A program made the position numbers and the translations under genes. Source: Streptomyces sp. 378 (GTDB lineage Bacteria; Actinomycetota; Actinomycetes; Streptomycetales; Streptomycetaceae). Taken from it: a DNA stretch of 64,000 nt. The stretch spans positions 1-64,000 of the forward strand of contig NZ_JASKMS010000017.1 of NCBI RefSeq assembly GCF_030124145.1, given 5' to 3'. The notes under the pieces are model-generated. The model had not been told where the DNA came from, made no database searches, and saw only the letters and a program-made list of their open reading frames with translations. Of this stretch, positions 28,107-36,921 are shown piece after piece. Numbering within the stretch: the first letter of the stretch is position 1; the number at the start of each line of letters is the position of its first letter.

Positions 28107-28420
28107 CCTTCGTACGCGTCTGTGGAGCGGGCGAGCTGGAGGAGGACACCCCCAAGCGGGTGGAACTCGACGGCACGCCGATCTCCGTCGTGCGGACCGA
28201 GGGCGAGGTCTTCGCGATCCACGACATCTGCTCGCACGCGAACGTCTCGCTCGCCGAGGGCGAGGTCGACGACTGCCACATCGAGTGCTGGCTGCACGGC
28301 TCGCGCTTCGACCTCCGCTCGGGCAAGCCCGACAGCCTTCCGGCGACGCGCCCCGTCCCCGTATACCCCGTAAAGATCGAAGGGGACGACGTGCTCGTCT
28401 CCCTCACCCAGGAGTCCTGA
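28103..28420 (+). CDS. Rieske [2Fe-2S] ferredoxin of the suf operon
   Basis: Small electron-transfer protein of 105 aa with a Rieske domain. The first ligand pair is in HDICSHANVSLAEG and the second in IECWLHGSRFDL (CxH and CxxH), followed by the RSGKP turn. It resembles ferredoxin subunits of non-heme iron dioxygenases, but its position between sufD and sufC in actinobacterial suf operons indicates a role linked to cluster assembly, perhaps electron supply. Start overlaps the sufD stop; sufC begins 8 nt after its end. Confidence 0.95.
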   Translation: MTFVRVCGAGELEEDTPKRVELDGTPISVVRTEGEVFAIHDICSHANVSLAEGEVDDCHIECWLHGSRFDLRSGKPDSLPATRPVPVYPVKIEGDDVLVSLTQES

Positions 28421-28427
28421 GGCACCC

Positions 28428-29209
<782 letters not shown>

Positions 29210-29213
<4 letters not shown>

Positions 29214-30466
29214 CACAGCTGCCGGGCCTCCTCGACACAGAGGCGATCCGCAAGGACTTCCCCATCCTGGACCGCCAGGTCCACGACGGCCGGAAGCTCG
29301 TGTACCTGGACAACGCGGCGACCAGCCAGAAGCCGCGCCAGGTGCTGGACGCCCTGAGCGAGTACTACGAGCGCTACAACGCCAACGTCCACCGCGGTGT
29401 GCATGTGCTCGCCGAGGAGGCCACGGCGCTGTACGAGGGCGCGCGCGACAAGGTCGCGGAGTTCGTCAACGCGCCCTCGCGCGACGAGGTGATCTTCACC
29501 AAGAACGCCTCGGAGTCGCTCAACCTCGTGGCGAACATGCTGGGCTGGGCCGACGAGCCCTACCGCGTGGACTCCGAGACCGAGATCGTCATCACGGAGA
29601 TGGAGCACCACTCCAACATCGTGCCGTGGCAGCTGCTCGCGCAGCGCACGGGCGCGAAGCTGAAGTGGTTCGGCCTGACCGACGACGGCCGCCTCGACCT
29701 GTCGAACATCGACGAGGTCATCACCGAGAAGACGAAGATCGTCTCCTTCGTGCTGGTCTCCAACATCCTCGGCACCCAGAACCCGGTCGAGGCGATCGTG
29801 CGCCGCGCCCAGGAGGTCGGTGCGCTGGTGTGCATCGACGCCTCCCAGGCCGCGCCGCACATGCCGCTGGACGTCCAGGCCCTCCAGGCCGACTTCGTGG
29901 CCTTCACCGGCCACAAGATGTGCGGTCCGACCGGCATCGGCGTCCTCTGGGGCCGCCAGGAGCTGCTGGAGGACCTGCCCCCGTTCCTCGGCGGCGGCGA
30001 GATGATCGAGACGGTGTCGATGCACTCCTCGACCTACGCCCCGGCGCCCCACAAGTTCGAGGCGGGCACGCCCCCGATCGCCCAGGCGGTCGGTCTCGGC
30101 GCGGCGATCGACTACCTCGATGCGATCGGCATGGACAAGATCCTCGCCCACGAGCACGCGCTCACCGAGTACGCCGTCAAGCGGCTGCTGGAAGTCCCCG
30201 ACCTGCGGATCATCGGCCCCACCACGGCCGAGGAGCGCGGCGCGGCGATCTCCTTCACGCTCGGCGACATCCACCCGCACGACGTGGGCCAGGTCCTCGA
30301 CGAGCAGGGCATCGCGGTCCGGGTCGGGCACCACTGCGCCCGGCCGGTCTGCCTGCGGTACGGAATTCCTGCGACCACGCGAGCGTCGTTCTATCTGTAC
30401 TCCACGCCGGCCGAGATCGACGCGTTGGTCGACGGCCTGGAGCACGTACGGAACTTCTTCGGCTGA
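29210..30466 (+). CDS. sufS: Cysteine desulfurase SufS
   Basis: PLP enzyme that takes sulfur from cysteine for cluster assembly, 418 aa. Seen: VYLDNAATSQKPRQVLDAL, the substrate loop, the PLP lysine in FTGHKMCGPTGIGVLWG, and the active-site cysteine in RVGHHCARPVCLRYGIPATT. The class II (SufS/CsdB) pattern and the adjacent sufU fit the Gram-positive SufSU pair. GTG start overlaps the sufC stop. Confidence 0.98.
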
Positions 30467-30481
30467 GGGGCGTGCTGAACG

Positions 30482-30952
30482 GTGAAACTGGACTCCATGT
30501 ACCAGGAAGTCATCCTGGACCACTACAAGAACCCGCACGGGCGGGGCTTGCGGGATGGCGACGCCGAGGTGCACCACGTCAACCCGACGTGCGGTGACGA
30601 GATCACACTGCGTGTGAAGTACGACGGCACCACGATCGAGGACGTCTCGTACGAGGGCCAGGGCTGTTCGATCAGCCAGGCGAGCGCGTCCGTACTGAAC
30701 GACCTCCTCGTCGGCAAGGACCTCTCCGACGCGCGGAAGATCCAGGAGACCTTCCTGGAACTCATGCAGTCCAAGGGGAAGCTCGAACCCGACGACGCGA
30801 TGGAGGACATCCTGGAGGACGCGGTCGCGTTCGCCGGGGTGTCCAAGTACCCGGCCCGGGTGAAGTGCGCCCTGCTGAGCTGGATGGCCTGGAAGGACGC
30901 TACGGCCCAGGTGCTGGGCGGAGCCGACGCCGAGAAGGAGACGACGGCATGA
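30482..30952 (+). CDS. sufU: SufU, zinc-dependent sulfur acceptor of SufS
   Basis: Sulfurtransferase that receives persulfide from SufS, 156 aa. Seen: YQEVILDHYKNPHGRG, the zinc/sulfur ligands in NPTCGDEI and GQGCSISQASASVLNDL, and a third cysteine in ARVKCALLSW. The insert between the second and third cysteines distinguishes SufU from IscU. GTG start 15 nt after sufS; its stop overlaps sufT by ATGA. Confidence 0.96.
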   Translation: MKLDSMYQEVILDHYKNPHGRGLRDGDAEVHHVNPTCGDEITLRVKYDGTTIEDVSYEGQGCSISQASASVLNDLLVGKDLSDARKIQETFLELMQSKGKLEPDDAMEDILEDAVAFAGVSKYPARVKCALLSWMAWKDATAQVLGGADAEKETTA

Positions 30953-31281
30953 GCGAGACCGTTGAGATGAAGCCGGCCTCGGAAGAAGAGGTCCGCGAGG
31001 CGCTGTACGACGTCGTCGACCCCGAGCTGGGCATCGACGTCGTCAATCTGGGCCTGATCTACGGCATCCACATCGACGACGCGAACATCGCGACGCTCGA
31101 CATGACGCTGACCTCGGCGGCCTGCCCGCTGACGGACGTCATCGAGGACCAGGCGAAGTCCGCCACCGACGGCCTCGTGAGCGAGCTGCGCATCAACTGG
31201 GTCTGGATGCCGCCGTGGGGCCCCGACAAGATCACGGACGACGGGCGGGAGCAGCTGCGGGCTCTCGGGTTCAACGTCTGA
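30949..31281 (+). CDS. sufT: Metal-sulfur cluster assembly factor SufT (MIP18/PaaD family)
   Basis: Fe-S maturation/carrier factor, 110 aa. DUF59 features: EEEVREALYDVVDPELGIDV, VVNLGLIYGI, and TLTSAACPLTDVIEDQAK with the conserved cysteine; the C-terminus VWMPPWGPDKITDDGREQLR is usual in actinobacterial SufT. Last gene of the suf operon. The ATG overlaps sufU; a strong terminator starts 14 nt after the stop. Confidence 0.95.
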   Translation: MSETVEMKPASEEEVREALYDVVDPELGIDVVNLGLIYGIHIDDANIATLDMTLTSAACPLTDVIEDQAKSATDGLVSELRINWVWMPPWGPDKITDDGREQLRALGFNV

Positions 31282-31294
31282 GATCCACGGACAC

Positions 31295-31334
31295 ACAGGA
31301 GGGCGGCACCCTTTTCGGGGTGCCGCCCTCCTGT
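31295..31334. terminator. Bidirectional terminator after the suf operon
   Basis: A 17-bp perfect stem starting ACAGGAGGGCGGCACCC, loop TTTTCG, and its complement, between the convergent sufT and AbfB-domain genes. Confidence 0.9.
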
Positions 31335-31340
31335 ACGTGC

Positions 31341-32180
31341 TCAGCTCAGCCCGGCCACCATCCGGAACGACGCGTCCGAGCGGTACTGGTGGCTGTTCTC
31401 GTAGGGGTCCAGGCGGAGCCGGAAGTCGCGGTGGCGCAGGAAACGGCCGGGGTAGTTGACCGATTCCAGCGCGAGCGCGCCCGACGGGGACCAGGAGCGG
31501 GGGCAGAACGTGGCGTCCTGGCGGAAGAGGGACGAGCCGTCGTCGTTGTTCGCGACCAGGACGAAGCTGCGGTGGCGCAGATAGCGGCCGTCGGCGGTGG
31601 TGAAGGAGTAGCAGGAGGAGTCGGCGAGGCCGGTGACGCGCTGGAAGGTGGCGTCCTCGCGCTGCTCGGGGCCTGAGCCGATCCGGTCCAGCCGCACGTA
31701 GCCGTCGCGCACCCGCCAGTAGCGGTCGGAGAAGTTGACCGAGCGTATGGAGGTGCCGTGCGAGGCCGGCGTCTTCGGGGGCTTCGACGAGCCGGAGGAC
31801 GCCTTCGGCGGCTTCGGAGCCTTCTTCACGGGCTCCGGACTCGGGGCGGCGCTGGGCGCCACGGAGGTGGGGGTGGGGCTGGGAGACGAGTGGACGCGGC
31901 CCGCACCGGCCTCCTCGGAGCCGCCCTTGGAAGGGGTCGCGAAGGAGATCAGACCGCCCGGGGCCGAACTGCTCAGGGTGCTCGGCTGCGCCGCCCGGTG
32001 TTCCGGCTCGCCCGACTCGCTGTTCATCACGGTGACGGCCGTGGCGCACGCGGTGATCGTCGCCAGGGCCAGCGCGCCCGCCAGCCAGAGCCGCCGGGTC
32101 CCCGGTGCCCGGGTGGTGTCCGGTGCCCAGCCGCTCTCCCAGGGGCGGTCCTGCGGCGGCCGGGACTTCTGTTCTGACAT
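31341..32180 (-). CDS. Membrane-anchored protein with a C-terminal AbfB (CBM42-like) domain
   Basis: 279 aa. A short cytoplasmic segment is followed by one TM helix (LWLAGALALATITACATAVT) near residues 31-50, then a long Ser/Pro/Lys-rich linker, then a domain of about 135 residues from HGTSIRSVNFSDRYWRVRDG. Repeated elements with YLRHRSFVLV and FLRHRDFRLRL, plus SVNYPGRFLRHRDF, are hallmarks of the AbfB beta-trefoil (arabinofuranose-binding). No catalytic domain is present, so it probably binds arabinose-containing polymers at the surface. Convergent with the suf operon and divergent from the SMR pump. Confidence 0.85.
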   Translation of the reverse strand: MSEQKSRPPQDRPWESGWAPDTTRAPGTRRLWLAGALALATITACATAVTVMNSESGEPEHRAAQPSTLSSSAPGGLISFATPSKGGSEEAGAGRVHSSPSPTPTSVAPSAAPSPEPVKKAPKPPKASSGSSKPPKTPASHGTSIRSVNFSDRYWRVRDGYVRLDRIGSGPEQREDATFQRVTGLADSSCYSFTTADGRYLRHRSFVLVANNDDGSSLFRQDATFCPRSWSPSGALALESVNYPGRFLRHRDFRLRLDPYENSHQYRSDASFRMVAGLS

Positions 32181-32323
32181 GCGCTGTTCCTCCGGCGGGG
32201 CACCCTTGACGGCGGCGCAGTTGTGGTGGCCCGGTGTGTGATCGGTGACACCGTAGTGGACCTGTGGGGCGGCTGGGACGCGTTTTGTGAGAGCGATTTC
32301 TCATCGATATCCAGGGTCGCGTT

Positions 32324-32359
32324 ATGTACGGCCGTACATCTGATGTGTACGCTCGTACG
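32324..32359. promoter_or_regulatory. Paired TetR-type operators upstream of SMR pump
   Basis: Two inverted repeats with the same half site: TGTACG-GC-CGTACA (32325-32338, inside a 16-nt perfect palindrome) and TGTACG-CT-CGTACG (32346-32359). Their centres are 21 bp apart, two helical turns. The second ends one base before the ATG of the pump gene. Likely target of the TetR encoded two genes on. Confidence 0.7.
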
Positions 32360-32360
32360 C

Positions 32361-32681
32361 ATGGGTTATCTGCTCCTGGCCGCGGCCATCGCCGCCGAGG
32401 TGGGTGCGACCACCGCCATGAAGTACAGCGACGGCTTCAGCAGGCTCGCGCCGTCGCTGCTGACGGTCCTCGGCTACCTCCTCTCCTTCGGGCTCCTCGC
32501 CCAGACGCTGAAAACCGTCTCGGTCGGCACGGCCTACGCGATCTGGGCCGGCGTCGGCACCGCCGCCATCGCCACGATCGGAATCGTCTTCCTCGGGGAG
32601 GGGATGACCGTGGCCAAGGCCGCCGGGATCGCGCTGATCATCCTGGGAGTCGTGGTGCTGAACCTGGGCGGTGCCCACTGA
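32361..32681 (+). CDS. Small multidrug resistance (SMR) efflux protein
   Basis: Four-helix membrane transporter of the EmrE/QacE family, 106 aa. Seen: MGYLLLAAAIAAEVGATTAM with the essential membrane glutamate (AIAAEV), LKTVSVGTAYAIWAGVGTAA (the GTAYAIWxGxG signature) and a C-terminal LIILGVVVLNLGGAH. It exports cationic compounds in exchange for protons. The ATG at 32361 directly follows a palindromic operator, so the transcript leader must be very short. Its stop overlaps the tetR start (TGATG). Confidence 0.95.
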   Translation: MGYLLLAAAIAAEVGATTAMKYSDGFSRLAPSLLTVLGYLLSFGLLAQTLKTVSVGTAYAIWAGVGTAAIATIGIVFLGEGMTVAKAAGIALIILGVVVLNLGGAH

Positions 32682-33217
32682 TGCCCCGGCGGCACGACCC
32701 CGAGCGGCGGCAGAGGATCATCGACGCGGCGATCCGGGTGGTGGGGCAGAAGGGCATCGCCGGGCTGAGCCATCGCACGGTCGCCGCCGAGGCGGACGTC
32801 CCGCTCGGCTCGACGACGTATCACTTCTCGACCCTCGACGAGTTGCTCGTCGCCGCGCTGCGGCAGGCCAACGAGGGCTTCGCCAAGGTGGTCGCCTCCC
32901 GGGGCGGCCTGGAGGACCCCCGCACCGACCTGGCCGCCGAACTCGCCGCGTGGGTGGGGGAGTGGCTCGCGGGCGACCGTACGGGGGTGGAGCTGGAGTA
33001 CGAGCTCTACCTGGCCGCCCTGCGCCGGCCCGCCCTGCGGCCCGTCGCCGCCGAGTGGGCCGAGGACGTCGCCGAACTGCTGTCCCGGCGTACCGACCCG
33101 GTGACGGCCCGGGCCCTGGTGGCGCTGCTCGACGGAATCTGCCTGCAGGTGCTGCTCACGGAGGCACCGTACGACGAGGCCTACGCGCGCGAGGTGCTGC
33201 GCCGGGTGATCCCGTGA
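32681..33217 (+). CDS. TetR family regulator of the SMR pump
   Basis: 178 aa repressor. N-terminal HTH: RRQRIIDAAIRVVGQKGIAG, LSHRTVAAEADVPLGSTTYH, a classical TetR_N pattern with the recognition helix PLGSTTYHF. C-terminal ligand domain is helical (PF17940-like). Overlap with the pump stop by one base shows an operon, and the twin TGTACG operators upstream of the pump suggest autoregulation with induction by the exported compound. Confidence 0.93.
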   Translation: MPRRHDPERRQRIIDAAIRVVGQKGIAGLSHRTVAAEADVPLGSTTYHFSTLDELLVAALRQANEGFAKVVASRGGLEDPRTDLAAELAAWVGEWLAGDRTGVELEYELYLAALRRPALRPVAAEWAEDVAELLSRRTDPVTARALVALLDGICLQVLLTEAPYDEAYAREVLRRVIP

Positions 33218-33365
33218 GGTGACGGGGCGGCGGACCGGTACGACGGTCCTGCGACCTGCCGGACCCACCGTGAACTTCTTCGCCGCCCAGCGGGGGTGGC
33301 TCGCACCCTGAGACGCCCCGCGCCCGGGTTAGCCCCGACGCGCCCCGGCCGGTTAGGTTGCCCTC

Positions 33366-34355
33366 ATGACCGACACGACTGCTCCTCGCACCACCGGCGC
33401 CGTGGCCGCCGGCCTCGCCACGATCGCTGCCGACGGCACCGTTCTGGACACCTGGTTCCCCGCGCCCGAGCTGGCCGACCAGCCCGGCCCGTCCGGCACC
33501 GAGCGGCTCTCCGCCGAACGGGCCGCGGAGCTGCTCGGCGGTGGCGCCACCGCGGCGATCGGCCCGGACGCCCGCCGGGGCGTCGAGGTGGTCGCGGTCC
33601 GCACGGTCATCGCCTCGCTCGACGAGAAGCCGATCGACGCGCACGACGCCTACCTGCGTCTGCACCTCCTCTCCCACCGCCTGGTCAAGCCGCACGGCCA
33701 GAGCCTGGACGGCATCTTCGGCTTCCTCGCCAACGTCGCCTGGACCTCGCTCGGCCCGGTCGCCGTCGACGACCTCGAGAAGGTCCGGCTGAACGCGCGC
33801 GCCGAGGGTCTGCACCTCCAGGTGACCTCCGTCGACAAGTTCCCGCGCATGACGGACTATGTGGCCCCCAAGGGCGTCCGGATCGCCGACGCCGACCGGG
33901 TCCGCCTCGGCGCGCACCTCGCCGAGGGCACCACGGTCATGCACGAGGGCTTCGTCAACTTCAACGCCGGCACGCTCGGCACCTCGATGGTCGAGGGCCG
34001 CATCTCCGCCGGTGTCGTGATCGGCGACGGCTCGGACATCGGCGGCGGCGCCTCCACGATGGGCACGCTGTCCGGCGGCGGCAACGTCATCATCTCCGTC
34101 GGCGAGCGCTGCCTGATCGGCGCGGAGGCGGGCGTGGGCATCGCCCTCGGCGACGAGTGCGTCGTCGAGGCCGGTCTGTACGTCACGGCCGGCACCCGTG
34201 TCACCATGCCCGACGGCCAGATCGTCAAAGCCCGCGAGCTGTCCGGTGCCTCCAACATCCTCTTCCGCCGCAACTCGGTCACCGGCACGGTCGAGGCCCG
34301 GCCGAACAACGCGGTGTGGGGCGGCCTGAACGAGATCCTGCACAGCCACAACTGA
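33366..34355 (+). CDS. dapD: 2,3,4,5-tetrahydropyridine-2,6-dicarboxylate N-succinyltransferase
   Basis: Acyltransferase of the succinylase branch of lysine/diaminopimelate synthesis, 329 aa. The C-terminal half is a left-handed beta-helix of hexapeptide repeats: GTSMVEGRISAGVVIGDGSD, GGGASTMGTLSGGGNVIISV, ERCLIGAEAGVGIALGDECV. The N-terminal part with LSAERAAELLGGGATAAIG belongs to the long actinobacterial DapD type. Cytosolic. A second lysine gene (dapA, 34816) is convergent, 0.46 kb away. The 148-nt gap upstream shows no obvious hairpin. Confidence 0.97.
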   Translation: MTDTTAPRTTGAVAAGLATIAADGTVLDTWFPAPELADQPGPSGTERLSAERAAELLGGGATAAIGPDARRGVEVVAVRTVIASLDEKPIDAHDAYLRLHLLSHRLVKPHGQSLDGIFGFLANVAWTSLGPVAVDDLEKVRLNARAEGLHLQVTSVDKFPRMTDYVAPKGVRIADADRVRLGAHLAEGTTVMHEGFVNFNAGTLGTSMVEGRISAGVVIGDGSDIGGGASTMGTLSGGGNVIISVGERCLIGAEAGVGIALGDECVVEAGLYVTAGTRVTMPDGQIVKARELSGASNILFRRNSVTGTVEARPNNAVWGGLNEILHSHN

Positions 34356-34468
34356 CCTCCGGCTGTCCCGTACGGATGACCCGGCGTGACCTCGCGATGG
34401 TTTTGGCAGATGAACGGGTGGACGCAGTGTCCGATCAGAAGCCGAACCGACGAAATGAGGACCGGGGC

Positions 34469-34699
34469 ATGAGGAACGATGGTGGGCGGGCCGTGGCACG
34501 CCGGCTGGCCGGGGTGGTCGTGGCGCTGGCGGTGTGCTGGCTGCCTGCGGGGGCCGCGCACGCCGACGAGACCAACACGGGTTCGCACAACGGCCACCGG
34601 GTCGGTCTGATCAACGTCAACGTCGGTCAGATCGACGACCCGGCGGAGGACGTGCTGGAGCACACGCTGCTGTTCGGCGACGGGTACGCCTGGAACTGA
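34469..34699 (+). CDS. Small secreted peptide of unknown function
   Basis: 76 aa from ATG 34469. N-terminal Sec signal peptide (basic RNDGGRAVARR, hydrophobic LAGVVVALAVCWLPAG) with probable cleavage after AHA. The mature peptide is about 44 residues with the segments NGHRVGLINVNVGQIDDP, AEDVLEHTLLFG and DGYAWN; no cysteine remains after cleavage. It does not match chaplins, rodlins or lanthipeptide precursors as I know them, though N/V-rich GLINVNV is slightly reminiscent of chaplin strands. A strong terminator follows. Confidence 0.7.
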   Translation: MRNDGGRAVARRLAGVVVALAVCWLPAGAAHADETNTGSHNGHRVGLINVNVGQIDDPAEDVLEHTLLFGDGYAWN

Positions 34700-34706
34700 G
34701 CGTACA

Positions 34707-34764
34707 GAGCAGACGGGACGGCCCGTACCGCAGGCGACTGCGGCGCGGGCCGTCCTGTCTGCTC
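34707..34764. terminator. Bidirectional terminator between the secreted peptide gene and dapA
   Basis: A 19-bp outer stem (GAGCAGACGGGACGGCCCG, one G-T wobble) plus an inner stem CCGCAG-GCGA-CTGCGG. Confidence 0.85.
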
Positions 34765-34815
34765 CGTCCCGTCCGGACCGCCCTCCGTTCCCGTGCCGCG
34801 CCACATCAAGCGTGA

Positions 34816-35712
34816 TCAGGCCCCGGTGAGCGCCGCGTGGAGCGACAGCAGGGTGTCGGTGGTGGCCGGGGCGGCGGGCCGGAGGGGGGCGCGGACCGGG
34901 CCCGCCGGGAGGGCCAGGGCGTTCAGCAGTGCCTTGACCGTGACGGTGCCCGGCAGGCCGGCGGCCATGATCGCCTCGATGAGGGGCGTCGCCTCGTGCT
35001 GGAGGCGGGCCGCCCGGGCCGTGTCGCCCGCGTCGAACGCGTCCAGGACGGCCCGGAGACGGGCCGGGATCACGTTCGCGACCGTGCTGACGTAACCCGT
35101 GCCGCCGACGGCGTACAGCGCGAGGTTGTGTTCGTCGCACCCCGCGTAGTACGCCAGGTCCGTGCGGGCCAGTACCTTCTGGGCGCCCAGGAAGTCGGAC
35201 GAGCAGTCCTTGACCGCGACGATCCCGGGGTGTCCGGCGAGGCGGAGGATCGTCTCCGGTTCGATGCGGATGCCGGTGCGGGCCGGGATGTCGTAGAGCA
35301 TGAGCGGGAGTTCACAGGCGTCCGCGATCTCCCGGAAGTGGGCCTCGACCGCGTCCTGCGGGGGCCTGCTGTAATACGGCGCCACCACCAAGAGGCCGTC
35401 CGCGCCCGCCTTCTGCGCCTCCTTGGCCAGTTCGACGGTGTGCCGGGTGTCGGGCGTGCCGATGCCGGCGACGATCTTCGCGCGGTCACCCACCGCCTCT
35501 CTCACGGCAGCGACGAGAGCCGACTTCTCGGTGTCCGTGGTGGTGGGCGACTCGCCGGTCGTGCCGGAGAGGACCAGGCCGTCGCAGCCGTTGGCCACCA
35601 GCTGGGCGGCGAGGTGCTGGGCGCCGTCGAGGTCCAGGGTGCCGGAGGGCGTGAAGGGAGTGATCATGGCGCAGAGAGCGCGGCGGAAGAGGGGCGCGGA
35701 TGGTGAGGTCAT
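34816..35712 (-). CDS. dapA: 4-hydroxy-tetrahydrodipicolinate synthase (DapA family)
   Basis: Condenses pyruvate with aspartate semialdehyde in lysine/diaminopimelate synthesis, 298 aa. Seen: MITPFTPSGTLDLDGAQHLA, LSGTTGESPTTTDTEKSAL (catalytic Thr pair), LMLYDIPARTGIRIEPETI with the catalytic tyrosine, and the Schiff-base lysine in GIVAVKDCSSDFLGAQ. Start ATG 35712 (MTSPSAPLFRRALCAMITPF). Streptomycetes carry several dapA paralogues; closeness to dapD supports the lysine role. An 18-bp palindrome lies 46 nt upstream. Confidence 0.9.
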   Translation of the reverse strand: MTSPSAPLFRRALCAMITPFTPSGTLDLDGAQHLAAQLVANGCDGLVLSGTTGESPTTTDTEKSALVAAVREAVGDRAKIVAGIGTPDTRHTVELAKEAQKAGADGLLVVAPYYSRPPQDAVEAHFREIADACELPLMLYDIPARTGIRIEPETILRLAGHPGIVAVKDCSSDFLGAQKVLARTDLAYYAGCDEHNLALYAVGGTGYVSTVANVIPARLRAVLDAFDAGDTARAARLQHEATPLIEAIMAAGLPGTVTVKALLNALALPAGPVRAPLRPAAPATTDTLLSLHAALTGA

Positions 35713-35757
35713 GGGGGCAGTGTGGGTCCGCCGATTGTGTAGCTCCACTTAATTCTG

Positions 35758-35775
35758 CTTACGGATATCCGTAAG
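35758..35775. promoter_or_regulatory. Perfect 18-bp palindrome upstream of dapA
   Basis: CTTACGGATATCCGTAAG is fully self-complementary with no spacer. It sits 46 bp upstream of the dapA start in the gap shared with the divergent holin-like gene. Shape and place suggest a dimeric repressor site; I do not recognise the regulator. Confidence 0.6.
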
Positions 35776-35937
35776 TTTTGGTTCAGTGCGTGGTGGAGGA
35801 TCGGTGGGACTGTGCGCCCGAAGTCCTTCGCCGGGACCGCGCTGTCGCAGGCCGGGGAGCATCGAGGGAGCGCGGGGGTAGCGGGCGGGCCGTCCGGGTA
35901 CCCGGGTGTTCCCTGACTTCGAGAGGAGGCGGAACAC

Positions 35938-36357
35938 GTGACCGGGACCATGGATCACCGGGCCGTGCACGAGGAGCGCCACTCCGTGGGCGAGCTCGTC
36001 GGGCAGGCCGCGGAGCAGCTCTCCACCCTCGTACGGCAGGAAGTGGCTCTCGCCAAGGAGGAGCTGGCCGAGAAGGGGCGGCGGGCCGGGCGGGGCGGCG
36101 GGCTGCTCGGGGCGGCAGGCGCCGTCGGATACGCCGGGCTGCTCGCCCTGGCCGGTACGGGTGTCGCCGCGCTCTCGCTGGTGCTGCCCGTCTGGGCCGC
36201 GGCGCTAATCGTGACGGCGGTGCTGTTCGTGATCGCGGGGGTGCTGGCCGTGATGGGGCGGGGGCAGCTCCGCAAGGCCGCACCGCCCACGCCCGAGAAG
36301 GCTCTCGGCAGTGTCAGGGCGGACGTGGAGGAGATCAAGGAGAGGGCGCATCGATGA
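35938..36357 (+). CDS. Actinobacterial holin-X family membrane protein (PF07332-like)
   Basis: 139 aa. An amphipathic N-terminal segment with VGELVGQAAEQLSTLVRQEV and ALAKEELAEKGRRAGRGGG is followed by two TM helices near residues 57-81 and 84-106. This pattern (LVRQE followed by ALAKAE, then two helices) identifies the phage_holin_3_6/Actinobacterial Holin-X family, usually a cell-envelope stress protein rather than a phage holin. GTG start with GAGAGGAGG upstream. Overlaps the next gene by ATGA. Confidence 0.88.
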   Translation: MTGTMDHRAVHEERHSVGELVGQAAEQLSTLVRQEVALAKEELAEKGRRAGRGGGLLGAAGAVGYAGLLALAGTGVAALSLVLPVWAAALIVTAVLFVIAGVLAVMGRGQLRKAAPPTPEKALGSVRADVEEIKERAHR

Positions 36358-36719
36358 CGGACGTGACGGGTGGGGCGAAGGGGCCCGATGAGCTGCGGCG
36401 GCAGATCGAGCGGACGCGCAGTGCGCTCGGCAACACCGTGGAGGAGCTGACGGGGAAGGCGGACGTGAAGGGGCGTGCGCTGGCCCGGGCGGCCGATCTG
36501 CGGGACAAGGCCGGGGCGATGACGGTGCAGTTGCGCAGCACGGCCGCGCAGGCGGGACACACGGTGCACGACAAGGCGACGCATACCGGGCCGCGCCCCG
36601 TGCGGACCGTTGTCCAGGCGGGGATGCGGAACCCGGGGCCGGTGCTGGTGGCCGGGGCGGCGGGGGCCGTGGTGGCGGTCGGCGTGTTGCGTTGGAGGCA
36701 TGCGCACGGGTATCGATGA
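36354..36719 (+). CDS. DUF3618 family membrane-associated protein
   Basis: 121 aa. PDELRRQIERTRSALGNTVE at the N-terminus is the DUF3618 signature, followed by KADVKGRALARAADLRDKAG. A C-terminal hydrophobic segment VLVAGAAGAVVAVGVLRW is a single TM helix. Holin-X and DUF3618 proteins are commonly encoded as a pair and are thought to serve at the membrane, function unknown. Translational coupling with the previous gene supports a complex. Confidence 0.88.
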   Translation: MTDVTGGAKGPDELRRQIERTRSALGNTVEELTGKADVKGRALARAADLRDKAGAMTVQLRSTAAQAGHTVHDKATHTGPRPVRTVVQAGMRNPGPVLVAGAAGAVVAVGVLRWRHAHGYR

Positions 36720-36855
36720 AGGGAGTGCTCCGCGTGAGAGTGCCCCTTCGCGGTGCGGGTTTCGGTCACCGGCGTGCGTGCGGGTTTGCCGCGCCCGCGC
36801 GCCGCTGGGCCGGATCCGCTCGCTCCGGTAGGACGCCGTGCACGGCACCCTCTTG

Positions 36856-36875
36856 ACCTCAAGTTTGGTCGAGGT
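36856..36875. promoter_or_regulatory. Probable SoxR box in the monooxygenase promoter
   Basis: ACCTCAAGTTTGGTCGAGGT overlaps a TTGACC -35 (36853-36858). It resembles the E. coli soxS operator core CCTCAAGTTAACTTGAGG and the boxes of the S. coelicolor SoxR regulon. Its place inside the promoter spacer is normal for MerR-family activators. Confidence 0.65.
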
Positions 36876-36921
36876 TGAAAGGTGGGGTGTGTTCGTGACC
36901 GGCGCTACGACTGGAGTGTTC

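Noticed and set aside
35938..36719. Prophage remnant because of a holin-like protein
   Set aside because: Holin-X and DUF3618 proteins are chromosomal envelope proteins in actinobacteria; no lysin, integrase or structural phage genes are nearby.
36838..36921. Upstream start of the ABM protein
   Set aside because: The stretch contains a -35 element and the SoxR-like box; ATG 36922 has a ribosome site.
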